From: Salvia splendens
Taxonomy: Eukaryota; Streptophyta; Magnoliopsida; Lamiales; Lamiaceae
Direction: 5' to 3'
Length of the DNA: 64,000 bases
Assembly: GCF_004379255.2 (NCBI RefSeq)
Contig: NC_056052.1
Coordinates: 3,472,001-3,536,000, forward strand
Shown here: in pieces, positions 1 to 10,996 of the stretch
How the letters are laid out: every line of letters starts with the position of its first letter
Position numbering within the stretch: position 1 is the first letter of the stretch
Notes under the pieces: generated by a model
The model's database searches: none
What the model saw: the letters and a program-made list of their open reading frames with translations, nothing else
What the model was told of the DNA's origin: nothing
Translations under genes and position numbers: made by a program

Positions 1-88
1 ACAACTTTTTTTCAAAAATGAAAATATGACATCTTTTATGGGACAAGTTAAAAAGCAAAGTGTGACATCTATTATGGGACGGAGAGAG
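1..88. mobile_element. Right end of a Stowaway-like MITE (cut by window edge)
   Basis: The segment ends in a Stowaway-type terminus (gggacggagagag) followed by a TA at 89-90, the usual target dinucleotide. Only the right part lies in the window, so length and left end cannot be judged. The inside is AT-rich and noncoding. Confidence 0.5.
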
Positions 89-690
89 TACTCCAGTAAT
101 AACTAGATAAATATGTATTGAGATTTTATATACATAATAATATTTCATATTTAAACTTTTTAATTTTTTTTTATTAAAATGAGTATTTATTTTGACAAAG
201 TGATTTAATTAGTTGCAAAAGGGTCCGTTTGTGCTTTGCTAAGATATTTTTATCAACAGCCAAAACCCAAGCTACCAATAAAATATTATCTGCATATAAA
301 AGGTTAAATTCATATGAGAACACTTCTTATAGTGTGAATTGAACGTGAGAATCATTTTTTACTTTGAGCATAGATATACATGTACACATATCTAATATAA
401 ACACCATACTATATCAATGCTAAGGGACATCATATATAGGTGGAATATAGTTGTTAGATGCTCACGTATTTTTTTAACTTTAACTACATTTTATAATTAT
501 GAAGTATGGTTGATGATTATATATCTGGTTATCCTGGTGTCTATATCAAAAAATGGTATTAATAATATAAACAATATGTATCTTTCGTCATGTCGTGTCC
601 AAATTAATTCACAAACTATTACAAGTAATTTGCACATGTCCACAAAAAACAATAAGAGACAGCCCATGTGGACCAATGACTTGGAATCTG
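89..690. other. AT-rich intergenic stretch, no gene recognised
   Basis: AT-rich sequence between the left-edge MITE and the Mutator-like element. A 94-codon open frame at 417-701 shows no recognisable motif or domain and is not called. Confidence 0.6.
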
Positions 691-1929
691 GTACAGGCTA
701 AATGTGGTCCTAAACATATGTCGTTTTTATGATTTTAGTCCTGAACATTACGTTTTGAATTATTCGGTCCTACCCATTTAAAAACGGGCTGAATTTAGTC
801 CTTTTTGGACAATTCCGTTTAAAATTGACGGTCAACGGTTGTTTAAGCTCTTTTGACTGGATTAGGGTTAGATTAAAATATTTAACTTTTTCTGATTTTT
901 TTTCTTATTTTTGAAATACGTTGCCAGTTGGATGTTGAAAGCCACCACTACATCCTCCGGCAACGGCAATTCTTCATCCCATTTCGAAAACCAATTTGAA
1001 TCATCTTCCCCCATTCTCTGCCTATCTACAAAATCCCTCTCACTTTTTGCTAAAAATTCCTTTTCATAAAAGAGGGTTCTTGGCTAGAAAAAGAATAGAT
1101 TTATATATATGGGATTGGGGAAATCTAGGGAGTTCGATTTCTTTCCATCTCTTTATAAATCAAGGAAAACATTAGAGATTAGAGAGAGAGATACAAGGGG
1201 AGGGGGCGCTATCGTTGTGGAGGGTGGTGATTATCACCGCCGTGCTGGAGTTCTAGGGGGTGCTGCTAAGGGGGATGCACGTAACCACCACGGTACATAA
1301 GGGCATTCCGGGAAGGAGACTCTGCTTTTTGCATGCCTTATTTCTTCTTTGAGATGGGATTCGAAGTCGGTCTTGTACCAGATTGCCCAAATGAAACCGA
1401 AGGAGAAGAGCAAGGAGCAGGGGGAGAGGAATCAGGAGGGGCGGCAGGGGAGAAGGGGACGAGGAGGGCGGTGGAGTGGAAGAGGAAGAGGAAGAGGAAG
1501 AGGAAGAAGAGGCAGTAGAGGTGGGATATCTCCTTGCGGGTGGCGTCGATCTGGGTCTCCTTGAAGGAGAGGCAGTTGAGGATGAGCTCCTCCTCTTTGA
1601 GCCACTGCTTGAGGAGGAGTTTGTGAGTGGGTTTCCGGCGATCTGGTGGAGAGGATCCACTGCCTTTTGCTTCAATTAGAGATGATGATTTTGTGTTGAG
1701 ACAGAATTTGTACTTCAGACATAAGAAAAAATTTAATATTCTAATCTTCCCCTTAATTTAGTCAAAATAGCTTGAAAAATCGTTGACTGTCAATTTTAAA
1801 CGGAACCGTCAAAAAAGGACTAAATTCAGCCCCCGTTTTTAAATGTGTAGGACCGAATAATTCAAAACGTAATGTTCAGGACCAAAATCATAAAAACGAC
1901 ATATGTTTTGGACCACATTTGACCTTTAC
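691..1929. mobile_element. Mutator-like (Pack-MULE type) non-autonomous element
   Basis: Long terminal inverted repeats of about 140 bp bound the element: 691-837 matches the reverse complement of about 1783-1929, including the outer tract aaatgtggtcc and an inner tract ending in the gacggtcaac region. There is no transposase. The interior (about 930-1680) is more GC-rich than the flanks and holds a host gene fragment on the minus strand. I could not find a convincing 9-bp target duplication, so the exact ends are uncertain. Long TIRs around a captured gene piece are the hallmark of Pack-MULEs. Confidence 0.75.
1260..1660 (-). pseudogene. Captured fragment of a host protein gene inside the MULE
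   Basis: Read on the minus strand from about 1650, one frame gives a non-random, charged peptide (HKLLLKQWLKEEELI, then LSFKETQIDATRKEI, then SHLYCLFFLF), a hydrophobic tract, and after a one-base frame change FIWAIWYKTDFESHLKEE followed by SFPECPYVPWWLR. The frame is closed by the frame change and lacks a start and a natural end, so it is a truncated copy. It reminds me of an uncharacterised plant protein with an amphipathic N-terminus and a membrane segment, but I cannot name it. The low-complexity CTTCCT repeats in the middle look like slippage after capture. Confidence 0.55.
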
Positions 1930-2010
1930 ACTTATCTAAATCATATATCTAGTATCACAAACAATCCAAGTATAAATTGGTGTTCCTAAAATAAGTTTTT
2001 TTTTTCTCTC

Positions 2011-2018
2011 TATAAATA
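2011..2018 (+). promoter_or_regulatory. TATA box of the P450 gene
   Basis: TATAAATA lies 50 bp upstream of the ATG at 2061, a normal spacing for a short plant leader, and follows a T/C-rich tract. Confidence 0.6.
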
Positions 2019-2359
2019 TGTGACCTTGTCTGAATCAGTAGTCCATCAAAAAGAGAGAAAATGGCAGCTCTACTACTTCTTTTCTCTTTCTTCATCCTAG
2101 TCCTCTTCTTCCTCAAAAAGAGCTCCACCCATTCGAAAATGAAGCCGCCACCATCACCACTAAAGCTCTCGGTAATCGGAAATTTCTACCTCTCCGGAAC
2201 CCTACCGCACTGTTCCTTCCAATCTCTATCCAACCGATACGGCGAGGTGATGCTACTCCAATTCGGCAGCAAGCCCATCGTTGTCGCCTCCTCGGCCAAG
2301 GCAGCCCGAGAGATAATGAAAAACCAAGACCTAATCTTCGCAAGCAGGCTGAAGTTTAG

Positions 2360-2694
2360 TGATAGAACCTTGTTCTATCGGGATTGAGCACGCACGTTTG
2401 AAACGAGAATAAAAAGGAAGATAAACCCTAGTTGAGGTGCTAGGGGGCGATTTCCGCCAAAACCAAGAATGAGAATAAGTTTATAATTTATTTATCAATG
2501 AATGAAAATACAATAGAATTCTATTATATAGAATTCTAAACCCTAACATATGTCTTGCTAATCAATAAACATAATTGAAATAAAAGATTACAAAAGATTA
2601 AGAAAATGCATAAAGATAATTAACTAAAATAAAAGATAAAAAAAAATATTGGAGATGATCTTCGGCGAGATTTGCTAGATCGAGGACCCTATCA
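2360..2694 (-). repeat. LTR (3' LTR in element orientation)
   Basis: 335-bp copy, TG...CA bounded, matching 5086-5421 nearly throughout. It contains a palindrome around gaattctattatatagaattc. Confidence 0.9.
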
Positions 2695-3955
2695 ACTCTC
2701 TCGCCGTTGAAAACCACCTTTCCCTCAAGGTGGGTCATGAATTAAGAACATGAGTGGCTTCATTTGGATATACCTAGCAATGCCGGAGTCTGCGGGCGAG
2801 GTTGTGAAAGCTGCCCACTCTGATCCATCCTGTGTGATAGGCACAACAACAATATATGTAACTTGGATGGTTTCAACCCCCTTAAAAGCTCCCGGGTCAA
2901 ATATGCGAACTCCCTCGACTGCACCTAATCGAAGATCTTCACACCTCTGTTTGCTATCTCATAAAATGTCACAAGGGAACGACTGTGTTGGGAAGCGGTC
3001 GTGCTGTCCGGCAAAGCCATAGTCAAGCTGTTCGTAAAGGAGTCGTGATTATTCAGTGCCAATGCAGTGGCCTAGCTGCATAAATGGTGGCACGTGGTTC
3101 GAGCGGGACCTCTGTGATGGCACTGGCGGTTAGCGATGATGCCGCTGGCGGAACAGCCACCGGCAGTAGAAGGGCAAGAACATATTCAAACTTCTCTATG
3201 ATATGATCAGTTAAATATGTTGAGACTCCCTTGTTCGTTGCTTCTTCTAGTGGATCCTTTGAACAACCTCGTGACAGTAGGGGTTGTGAATCAGCCAGAA
3301 CCTCAGATTAGGGGTTGACTGAATCAAGAATTTTGGTGCAGAAATGTTGATTATTTTAGTATAATTGGATTCACTTGATTGATCAATATTGTCATAATGA
3401 GACATCATATAAGTTTGGAAGTGTGGAGTGCACGCTTGTTTGAATTCATTATGATTAGACGGAGGTTCGGGGGCAGCGCCCCCGAGTAGCGGGGTCCAAG
3501 GGGCGGCAACCCCTGGCTTGGGTCGAGCTGGAAATTTTTTATTTCCATTAAAGTTGCTGTGTAGAAAATTCATCAGGAAATATAATTTCTGATAATCGAA
3601 GGACTGATTTGCAATTTTTGAAACTCCTTAAAAAACTGTTAAAATCAGTTAAGAAAAACGAAGAGACGCAATGCTTCGTGAAGAGACGTGATGTTTCGTT
3701 TCAGGCCTCTTCTTATTGATCTTTTTGGTTCAAAGTTGGATCGAGAATTAACATACGAAACTTCTAAAACCTGAATTGTATCCGATCAAATATTGGTAGA
3801 GTAGAACCACCAAATTGATTTGATCTGAAAGTGCTGTTCACGCCTTTCAGTATATCCATTTGTTCACGTTTCAGTAAATCTCCCTAACAAGAAATCAGTC
3901 TCAGTAAGAGCTTGAACCTGCGTGGACTGCTCCTCAATATCGTCGGCGACGATGA

Positions 3956-4810
3956 CTACATTATTAATATCCAAAGCCTTGCTACAAGCTTGGTCAATGA
4001 GACATCATCTATGGGATTTATATAAACGGAAATACAGTCTCTATTACATCTGTTGTGCTCCTTAGTGACACTATCCACATATAAGGTATTCATGCCCATA
4101 CACCCATCGCAAATAATTGAATTGGAACCACTCCCATTAGCAAAATTATTGCTAGAAACAGTCATAGTCACAGTTAGAACACCAAATTGATTGACAGTTA
4201 CAAGTGTGACCTCCTCTTTACGATGCGGTGGCTGATGATCGAGCTCCTGATTCGCAACTAGGCACGCCGTTTTGTGGTTGGGCTTCCGCTGGTCCCGGCC
4301 AGTCGCCACATCTGGTTTGTAAAATTTGGGATCGAACCGCTTCTCTACGGCCAACAAGAAATCATCCCAACTCTTACCTTTGTTAGTTACCTCCCAATAT
4401 TCCCTCCAATCCGATGCTGGGTGATCGAATAAATATTGTGTACGATAAAGACAATCATCTAGCGGTGTGTAGTGGTGGTTATAGTACGTTTGGATCTTAC
4501 GGGTCCAACCTGAGGCATTCTCTCCGTTGAAACGTGGTGGCTCGAGGCGGAGGCGTGGTTGGGCCTCGGGTTTGATACTCAGCTGTGCGGTTGTGACCGA
4601 TGGCGGAAGAGACCAGCCCCGCTGAGGTCCCGTGACTGGCTGCTGGTCCGGCGGTCGAGTATTCCACGGCTGATGTGGAGGTGAGCGCTCGGCAAGGCTT
4701 TCCGGAGCCTCCTCGGTATGCTGTCCGAACTTGGCTAAAAATTCGCCGTGAGCAGCAACTAGACGACGTAAGTCCATGAGAATCTCGAGAGCGTGTTGTT
4801 GTGATTCCAT
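3956..4810 (-). CDS. Gag-like protein of the LTR element
   Basis: A frame of about 284 codons starting at the ATG at 4810. The N-terminal part is polar. The middle has the plant Ty3-type gag retrotransposon pattern: RLEPPRFNGENASGWTRKI, YLFDHPASDWREYW and WDDFLLAVEKRFDP. The C-terminal third does not look like gag and may be filler or altered sequence. No zinc knuckle is present, so the protein may be truncated. It would form or help form particles that depend on enzymes from other elements. Confidence 0.75.
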   Translation of the reverse strand: MESQQHALEILMDLRRLVAAHGEFLAKFGQHTEEAPESLAERSPPHQPWNTRPPDQQPVTGPQRGWSLPPSVTTAQLSIKPEAQPRLRLEPPRFNGENASGWTRKIQTYYNHHYTPLDDCLYRTQYLFDHPASDWREYWEVTNKGKSWDDFLLAVEKRFDPKFYKPDVATGRDQRKPNHKTACLVANQELDHQPPHRKEEVTLVTVNQFGVLTVTMTVSSNNFANGSGSNSIICDGCMGMNTLYVDSVTKEHNRCNRDCISVYINPIDDVSLTKLVARLWILIM

Positions 4811-5085
4811 AGTTCGTCGAGAATCTGGCGAAAGTGGATTGGGGAAACAATTTGGAGAGAGATTGAGACAATAAATAGTGTGATTTGAGATTGGTATGAG
4901 CATGATTTTGTGATGTGTAGAAAAATGGAAGTTTGAAGAGAATGTGGCTTGAGTTTTTGAGAGATTTTGGGAGAGATTTGAGGTGGGTTTGAGGGATTTT
5001 GAGAGATCAATTTGGATGGAGGAAGAGTAAATGAATTTGAGAGATCAATTTGGATGGAGGAAGAGTAATCAATGAAAGTGCCAAT

Positions 5086-5421
5086 TGATAGAACCTTGTT
5101 TTATCAGGATTGAGCACGCACGTTTGAAACGAGAATAAAAAAGGAAGATAAACCCTAGTTGAGGTGCTAGGGGGCGATTTCCGCCAGAACCAAGAATGAG
5201 AATAAGTTTATACTTTATTTCTCAATGAATGATATTACAATAGAATTCTATTATATAGAATTCTAAACTCTAACATATGTCTTGCTAATCAAGAAACATA
5301 ATTAAAATAAAAGATTACAAAAGATTTAGAAAATGCATAAAGATAATTAACTAAAATAAAAGATACGCTAAAATATTAGAGATGATCTTCGGCGAGATTT
5401 CCTAGATCGAGGACTCTATCA
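5086..5421 (-). repeat. LTR (5' LTR in element orientation)
   Basis: 336-bp copy matching 2360-2694 with scattered substitutions and a one-base length difference. It is followed directly by the target duplication tttag and the rest of the P450 exon. Confidence 0.9.
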
Positions 5422-5916
5422 TTTAGCATAGCCGACAGGCTGTTGTACGGCGGCAGAGACGTCGCTTACTCTGCCTACGGCGACCACTGGCGGCAGGTGA
5501 TGAGGATATCTATTTCTTCTCCATAAATCTATAATATATTGTTTAATCTTTATCATTATTATTTATTTAGCTTAAGACCTCTTTGTATACACATGTATTT
5601 CATCACTGGGGAAATAACCAAAAACAACATGAAATTTGATCAAATTATGGTTCATCTTGCATCTATAAAAATCAGTGAGAAATCTGAAATTTTGATTTGT
5701 TATCATAATGAAAAATTCTAATCACTTAAGTTTAATATATATTAATCATATTTTTCAAGCAAACAATATTGTTTTCTTTAGTAATAACATTGTTTAATTC
5801 ATGCTATATAATTGGATACAATTTCACAAAAAAAATTAATTATGATATATTTGAGAATAAATCCAAATTTCCCTATTTTCAAATTTTGGATGAACCAAAA
5901 TCTGATCAAACTTTAG

Positions 5917-7971
5917 GGTATCCACAATGGATAGCCGCGGGTTGGGGCGGGCGTGGGGCGAACCATAGTGTAGGCGACGTCCGCCCCGGGGCGGATGAGA
6001 ATTTTGGGGCGGACCGGCATTTGGCGAAACCAGGGCGAGGACGCGCCGGGCAGCCTTTCGTCTCGCCTATAGGCGCACCTCGAATTTTTCTTTTCTTTTT
6101 TTCAAAATTCACTCTATAAATACCACTCATCCACCTCCCATTTTCACCATTTTCACACACCCTCCCTTCATTCACTATCTACACTTTCACTCTCTAAAAA
6201 TGCATAGTAGAGATGATGAATCACCCGACTCGCAGGAATCGGGCTATGGCGGCAATCCTTCACAGGGATATGGCGGCTATCCTTCTCAGCCGTCAGGCTA
6301 TGGCGGGTCTCCGTCCCAGCCGTGGAGTTGGAGTCAAACCCCCCCGCCGTGGGCATCGAGTCCAAACCTTCATCCATCTCAGTCGTGGAGGTCTTCTCCA
6401 ATGCCCCCACCTTTTCAGCGGAATCTGAGTCGGTCGGCGTTTGGAGATTACAGACCCAACCTCGACGCGCTTAACCAGCCACGCCTGGAGTCCCCTTTCC
6501 CATCTAGTCACTCACCTTACACCAAAGCAGATCAAGACGCACAGGATACCATGATGGGGTTGCTCAGTTCCGGCGTCCCGGATACGCCGGTTGCACGGGT
6601 GGAAACACCCGTTCCGACCCGAAGCAGCGCAGGGGGCGATGGTGGAAGGAGCGGCAGACGCGGTGGTGGTGGCGGTGGCGGTGGATCGGGAAGTGCCGGT
6701 GTCGGCTCGTGCAATGGCGTCGGTAGCGGTGGTAGCGAGGGAAGCGGCGTCGGCAGTGGTCGTGGCTCGGGGAACAAACGGGGCAAGCTCTACACGAAAG
6801 TGGAGTCTATTGCCGTGGCGAGGGCTTGGGATGCCATCACATCGGACCCCATAGTGGGCACCGATCGAGGGGAGCTTCTGGAGGCGCGTCCTGATGGCGT
6901 ACGACGAGTTCAAGCCGCGGGACACCTGAGAGCGCGACCCAGAACAGATCCGCAAAAAGTGGTCTCAGATTCTCCCGCCTACCAAGCGGTTCGCGTGCAT
7001 ATACCAGAACAACCTTATGCACGCTGAGAGTGGCCAAAGCGAAGCAGACGTGAGGGCCCTGTCAATGGGCCAATACAACACGGAGGGTTGGCCGAAGTTC
7101 ACAATGTGGGAGGAGTATCAAGTCCTCACGGATTGTCCGAAATTCAAGGCCATCTGCGCGCAAGAGGTCAGTGGAGCTCCTACGCCGAAGCGTACAAGAC
7201 ACAACCTTGCCGGGGACTACAGCAGCGGAAGCGGCTCGCACTCGTGCGAGCAGAGCGACTAGCAAGTCGAAGAGCCTGCCCCTACACACACTAGGCGAGG
7301 ACGGCCCCCGGGACAACAGGCCTCTATCCGCAGCGCCAGATGGGCTAGAAGTGCCTCACGCCTATCGTCGGCGTCGTCCGGATCGCGTTTCACGCAGCCC
7401 GCCCCAATCCCACCGCCGATGGTTCCTGGTCCTGCCAAGGTCTTGAGGGAGAACCTCAATGCGCAGTTGATGCAACAACTGCAGGATGTCTGCGGCAAAT
7501 ACGGAGCGGAGACTGACCCGTTCATCAAGAATATATACTTGAAGCTCATAACTCGGCTTCAGCGGCGTCTGGGTTGGATGATGAGGCAACTGGGGTAACG
7601 GCAGCCGGCAGCAGCGAGGGAGGCGGAGAAGAAGACGAGGAAGCCGACTCCGACACCGAGTAGACAGTGGCGGAGTTTTTATTTGTATTTTATTTTTATT
7701 TGTATTGTATTTTAAATATTTGTTGTACAATTTAACCCTTTCAATACAACGAGTATTCGGTCCCAATTATCTCGTTTTCTAATTATTTACACTGCGGTGA
7801 TTTTAATTATACTTGATTGAAATAAAAAAAACCATGTTAAAATGAAAATTGATTATAAAATTTGGGGGCTATTGGAAGTGTCCACCATAGTGGCGGAAAT
7901 AAAATTTTGGGGCTGTGGACAAAAATTTTAGGGCTATGGACAAATTTTAGGGCGGAGCTATTGGAGTGTCC
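5917..7971 (+). mobile_element. PIF/Harbinger element A (SANT-only)
   Basis: The left end ggtatccacaatggatagcc and the right end (reverse complement ggacactccaatagc) are imperfect inverted repeats. A 3-bp duplication tag flanks the element (5914-5916 and 7972-7974). The 2.05-kb body is filled by a promoter (TATA at about 6114), a degenerate SANT/Myb-like ORF1 and a noncoding tail; there is no room for a transposase. The subterminal sequence is rich in gggcgg motifs at the left end and gggctat motifs at the right. It lies in an intron of the broken P450. Confidence 0.85.
6200..7663 (+). pseudogene. Harbinger ORF1-type SANT/Myb-like protein of element A
   Basis: ORF1 proteins of PIF/Harbinger elements carry a SANT/Myb-like trihelix domain and help transposase bind or enter the nucleus. 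Here a Gly/Ser/Pro-rich head (from ATG 6200) precedes the domain start KLYTKVESIAVARAWDAI, then in another frame SFWRRVLMAYDEFKPRD, EQIRKKWSQI and ACIYQNNLMHAESGQSE, and then KFTMWEEYQVLTDCPKFK. The tail has KRTRHNLAGDYSSGSGS and a C-terminal helical segment ENLNAQLMQQLQDVC. Frameshifts near 6860 and 7570 and stops at about 6927 and 7260 show it is dead. Confidence 0.8.
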
Positions 7972-8945
7972 TAGCGTACACTCTTATAGTTTTTCTAACA
8001 ATTTACCCTTATAAATCTAATCAAATCTCCGTCTCTTCTCTATTTCATATTTTATTTTATTTACTAGGCGCGGAGCATGTGCGTGCTACAGCTCCTCAGC
8101 AACAAGACGGTTGAATCCTTCCCGACGCATTCGAGAAGAAGAGACGTCGCTGATGATTGAGAAGATCAAGCGATCTTCTCCGGGGGTTGTGAACTTGAGC
8201 AAGGCGTTCATGGATCTGACAAACGACGTCGTATGCAGGGCAGTGCTAGGGAGGACGTACGGCAGCAGCGAGGATGGAGAGAGGGATTTTAATATGATAT
8301 TGGGGAAGTTAATTGAGATGCTGGGGAAATTTGATGTGGGAGACTTCGTGCCATGGTTAGGTTGGATTAACCGTGTGAATGGTGTTGAAGCACAAGTTGA
8401 AAATGTTTTTAAAATGTTGGATGAATTTTTGGAGGGTGTGCTTCGAGAATATAGGAGGAAGAAATTGAGCGATGATGCAGTCGTGAATTTTGTAGATGCA
8501 TTGCTTGAGTTTCAAAGGGAGAGTAAGGATAGTGATCCCGTTGACGATGATCAAATCAAGGCCCTAATCCTAGTAAGTGTAGATTTCTAATTTTCGTCAA
8601 ATTATTTTTTTTTCATATCAACGTAAAAATCTATCCGTAAATTGTCGAACTCAAATCATCAACATTTTACGGCAATAGCAGTGTATAAGTACCAATTATT
8701 AAATCTATTATCTCAAAATTTCATACATGAATTATGATGAACGAATGTTGGTTGCAGGACATGTTTGCTGCCGGAACTGACGCGACGTTCACAGCATTAG
8801 AGTGGACCATGGCTGGGCTCATAATCCATGAAGCTACATCAAAAGGAAGTGAGAAATGTAGCTAGAAATAAGAATGGGATTGATAGTAATGAGGATGACT
8901 TGGACAAAATGCCATATCCGAAAGCAGTATCCAAAGAGAGTCTAA

Positions 8946-10996
8946 GAGCATCCACAACCGTGCTCTTGCCAGCGGCACGGTTGTGGGCCCGGGCGGTACT
9001 ATTCATGCCTGCTCTCTGGCAAGAGCACAACACCCACAACTGTGCTCTTCCGCAAGGACGAGCACAATTAATATAAAATTCAATTACACAAAAACATTTC
9101 CATAATATTAAAATTCATTTAAAACCCACAATAAATATTACAAATGACAAATAAAATTAAACATTGCATAATTAAAATCCTAAAAATTAAAAATTACATA
9201 ATTAAAATCCTAAAAATTAAAAATTACATAATTAAAATCCTAAAAATTAAAAATGACACTACTCGTTGCCGAATTTCGCCCACATGTGGTTGATTAGGTC
9301 TTCTTGTAGTTGATTGTGGATTCGAGTATCGCGCATTGTGTGTCTTGTCTCGATCCTCTGGCCAACCGTCGTATGCTCGCCTCGGCGTAGGGGAGACCTC
9401 ACTGTTGAGCTTCCGGCTTCGTCCTCGTCGTAGAAGCTAGCCGCCCTCGGCCCTTCGTCGGCTATAATCATGTTGTGTAATATAATACACGTGAACATGA
9501 TGTCGGCGATATTATTCACGTACCACAGCCGAGCCGGGGCCTTCACAATGTTGAATCGAGCTTGAAGGACCCCGAAGGCTCTTTCGACATCTTTCCGCGC
9601 TGACTCTTGACGCTGCGCAAAAAGAACCCGTCTCGGGTCGTGCGGGTTGTGGAGCGTCTTCAATAACGTCGACCACCTTGGGTAGATACCATCGGCGAGA
9701 TAGTAACCCATGCGGTATATATTTCCGTTGATGGTGAAGTCGATCGCCGGTGCTACACCATTCATCACATCATTGAAGAGTGGTGACGAATATAGCACAT
9801 TCAAGTCGTTGTTGGATCCAGCAACGCCGAAATATGCATGCCAAATCCATAGGCGGTAGTCGGCGACCGCCTCAAGGATAAGCGTTGGGCCGCCGCCTTT
9901 GTGACCGCTCAAGTGTTGCCCCCTCCAAGCAGTCGGACAATTCTTCCACCTCCAATGCATGCAGTCAATGCTGCCAAGCATTCCGGGAAAGCCATGGACT
10001 GATTCATGAAGACGAAGCAACCGTTGGCAATCATCAGTGGTGGGTGCTCGAAGGAATTCATCCCCAAAAGCAGAACGAACGCCCTCGCAAAAATTCTTTA
10101 AACATAGGATTCCAGTGGACTCACCGATATGCAAATACTCGTCGAACATGTCGGCCGTTTGCCCAGTAGCGAGTTGTCGGATGGCACACGTACACTTCTG
10201 CAACGCCGTGATACTTTGCCGGCCGGCTGCATCTACACCTGTTTGAAAGTATTCAACACGTGCGGACAATGTGTTGACAATTCGCATGAACAAGCGCTTT
10301 GACATGCGAAAACGGCGCCTGAAGTAATCTGCCGGAAACCGCGGCTGGTCGGCAAAGTAGTCGGCAATGAGCCTTTCGTGGGCTCCCTCCCGGTCACGAT
10401 GGATGTACCGTCGATTTGATCTGGTTCGTTGAGGAGGAGGAGCAGGGGTATTCGCCGCGACATATGCTTCGTAAGCGGCACGATGTTGTTCGTAGTATTC
10501 TTGTTCTTCGCGTTCCGCTTCCGCCATAATATGGGTGAAATCCATTTGAGATTTTGAGTGGGTGATGAATGTGTTGATAGTTTGTATGAGAATTATGAAT
10601 GAGAGATGAATGAGAGATGATTTGATGTGATAAATGGATGATGAATGTGTGTATTTATAGATGATTTTGGGGAAAAAAAATAAAAAAAAATCAAAAAAAT
10701 TCAGAAAAAACGGGGAAAAAACGGCCATATTTTTGGGATTTGGAAAATATTTTTTTTTTATTTTTTAGCATTATTTATAATTAAATACCGATTTTTAAAA
10801 AAAAAAAAAAAAAAGTTTAAACACAACGGCTATGCCGTTGACGAATGGGAGCGCGCCACGTGTGCGTCCGCTGGCACGGACGTGCTCGATACATCGAGCA
10901 GCGCCGTGCCAGCGGCGCGGCTGCAGCGGCGGCGGTCCTACGCCTTGCCAACGGCGCGGACGGCGGTGGCGTCTTTCGCCACCGCTGCGGATGCTC
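8946..10996 (-). mobile_element. PIF/Harbinger element B (transposase-only)
   Basis: The left end gagcatccacaaccg and the right end cgctgcggatgctc are inverted repeats flanked by taa duplications (8943-8945 and 10997-10999). It is inserted in the ExxR helix codons of the P450. The 2.05-kb element holds one intact minus-strand transposase gene and no SANT ORF. The 3' side carries about three tandem copies of an acataattaaaatcct unit (about 9167-9255) that also occurs in elements E and G. The subterminal parts are GC-rich. Confidence 0.93.
9259..10545 (-). CDS. PIF/Harbinger DDE transposase, intact frame
   Basis: A 428-codon frame from the ATG at 10545, chosen because a TATAAATA (about 10650-10657, minus strand) and a CA/TC-rich leader precede it; the frame stays open further upstream. 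An N-terminal acidic stretch is followed by a helix-turn-helix-like region (RRRFRMSKRLFMRIVNTL, RQLATGQTADMFDEYLHIG). The DDE nuclease core of HARBI1-like enzymes follows: first Asp in GSIDCMHWRWKNCP, second Asp in GYYLADGIYPRW, Glu in RKDVERAFGVLQARF. It would cut and paste elements with matching ends in the nucleus. There is no internal stop or frameshift, unlike the other transposases in this window, so it may be functional or recently so. It would need an ORF1 partner that this element does not encode. Confidence 0.92.
   Translation of the reverse strand: MDFTHIMAEAEREEQEYYEQHRAAYEAYVAANTPAPPPQRTRSNRRYIHRDREGAHERLIADYFADQPRFPADYFRRRFRMSKRLFMRIVNTLSARVEYFQTGVDAAGRQSITALQKCTCAIRQLATGQTADMFDEYLHIGESTGILCLKNFCEGVRSAFGDEFLRAPTTDDCQRLLRLHESVHGFPGMLGSIDCMHWRWKNCPTAWRGQHLSGHKGGGPTLILEAVADYRLWIWHAYFGVAGSNNDLNVLYSSPLFNDVMNGVAPAIDFTINGNIYRMGYYLADGIYPRWSTLLKTLHNPHDPRRVLFAQRQESARKDVERAFGVLQARFNIVKAPARLWYVNNIADIMFTCIILHNMIIADEGPRAASFYDEDEAGSSTVRSPLRRGEHTTVGQRIETRHTMRDTRIHNQLQEDLINHMWAKFGNE

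Larger units (their letters stand above)
2360..5421 (-). mobile_element. Gag-only LTR retrotransposon (TR-GAG type) in P450 exon 1
   Basis: Two direct LTRs, 2360-2694 and 5086-5421, both begin tgatagaacc and end ctatca (TG...CA). They are flanked by a perfect 5-bp target duplication tttag (2355-2359 and 5422-5426). Removing the element plus one tttag rejoins the P450 reading frame. The LTRs differ at several positions, so the insertion is not very recent. The only coding capacity is a minus-strand gag-like frame; no protease, reverse transcriptase or integrase is seen. Just inside the minus-strand 5' LTR is attggcactttcattg, a plausible primer site. Confidence 0.92.

Noticed and set aside
417..701. 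94-codon open frame at the left edge
   Set aside because: AT-rich, no recognisable domain, runs into the MULE end.
932..1069. 45-codon frame (MLKATTTSSGNGNSSS) inside the MULE
   Set aside because: Ser/Thr-rich and could be the start of a captured gene, but too short and featureless to call.
1476..1679. Glu-rich plus-strand frame in the MULE
   Set aside because: Low-complexity reading of GAAGAG repeats; the meaningful fragment is on the minus strand.
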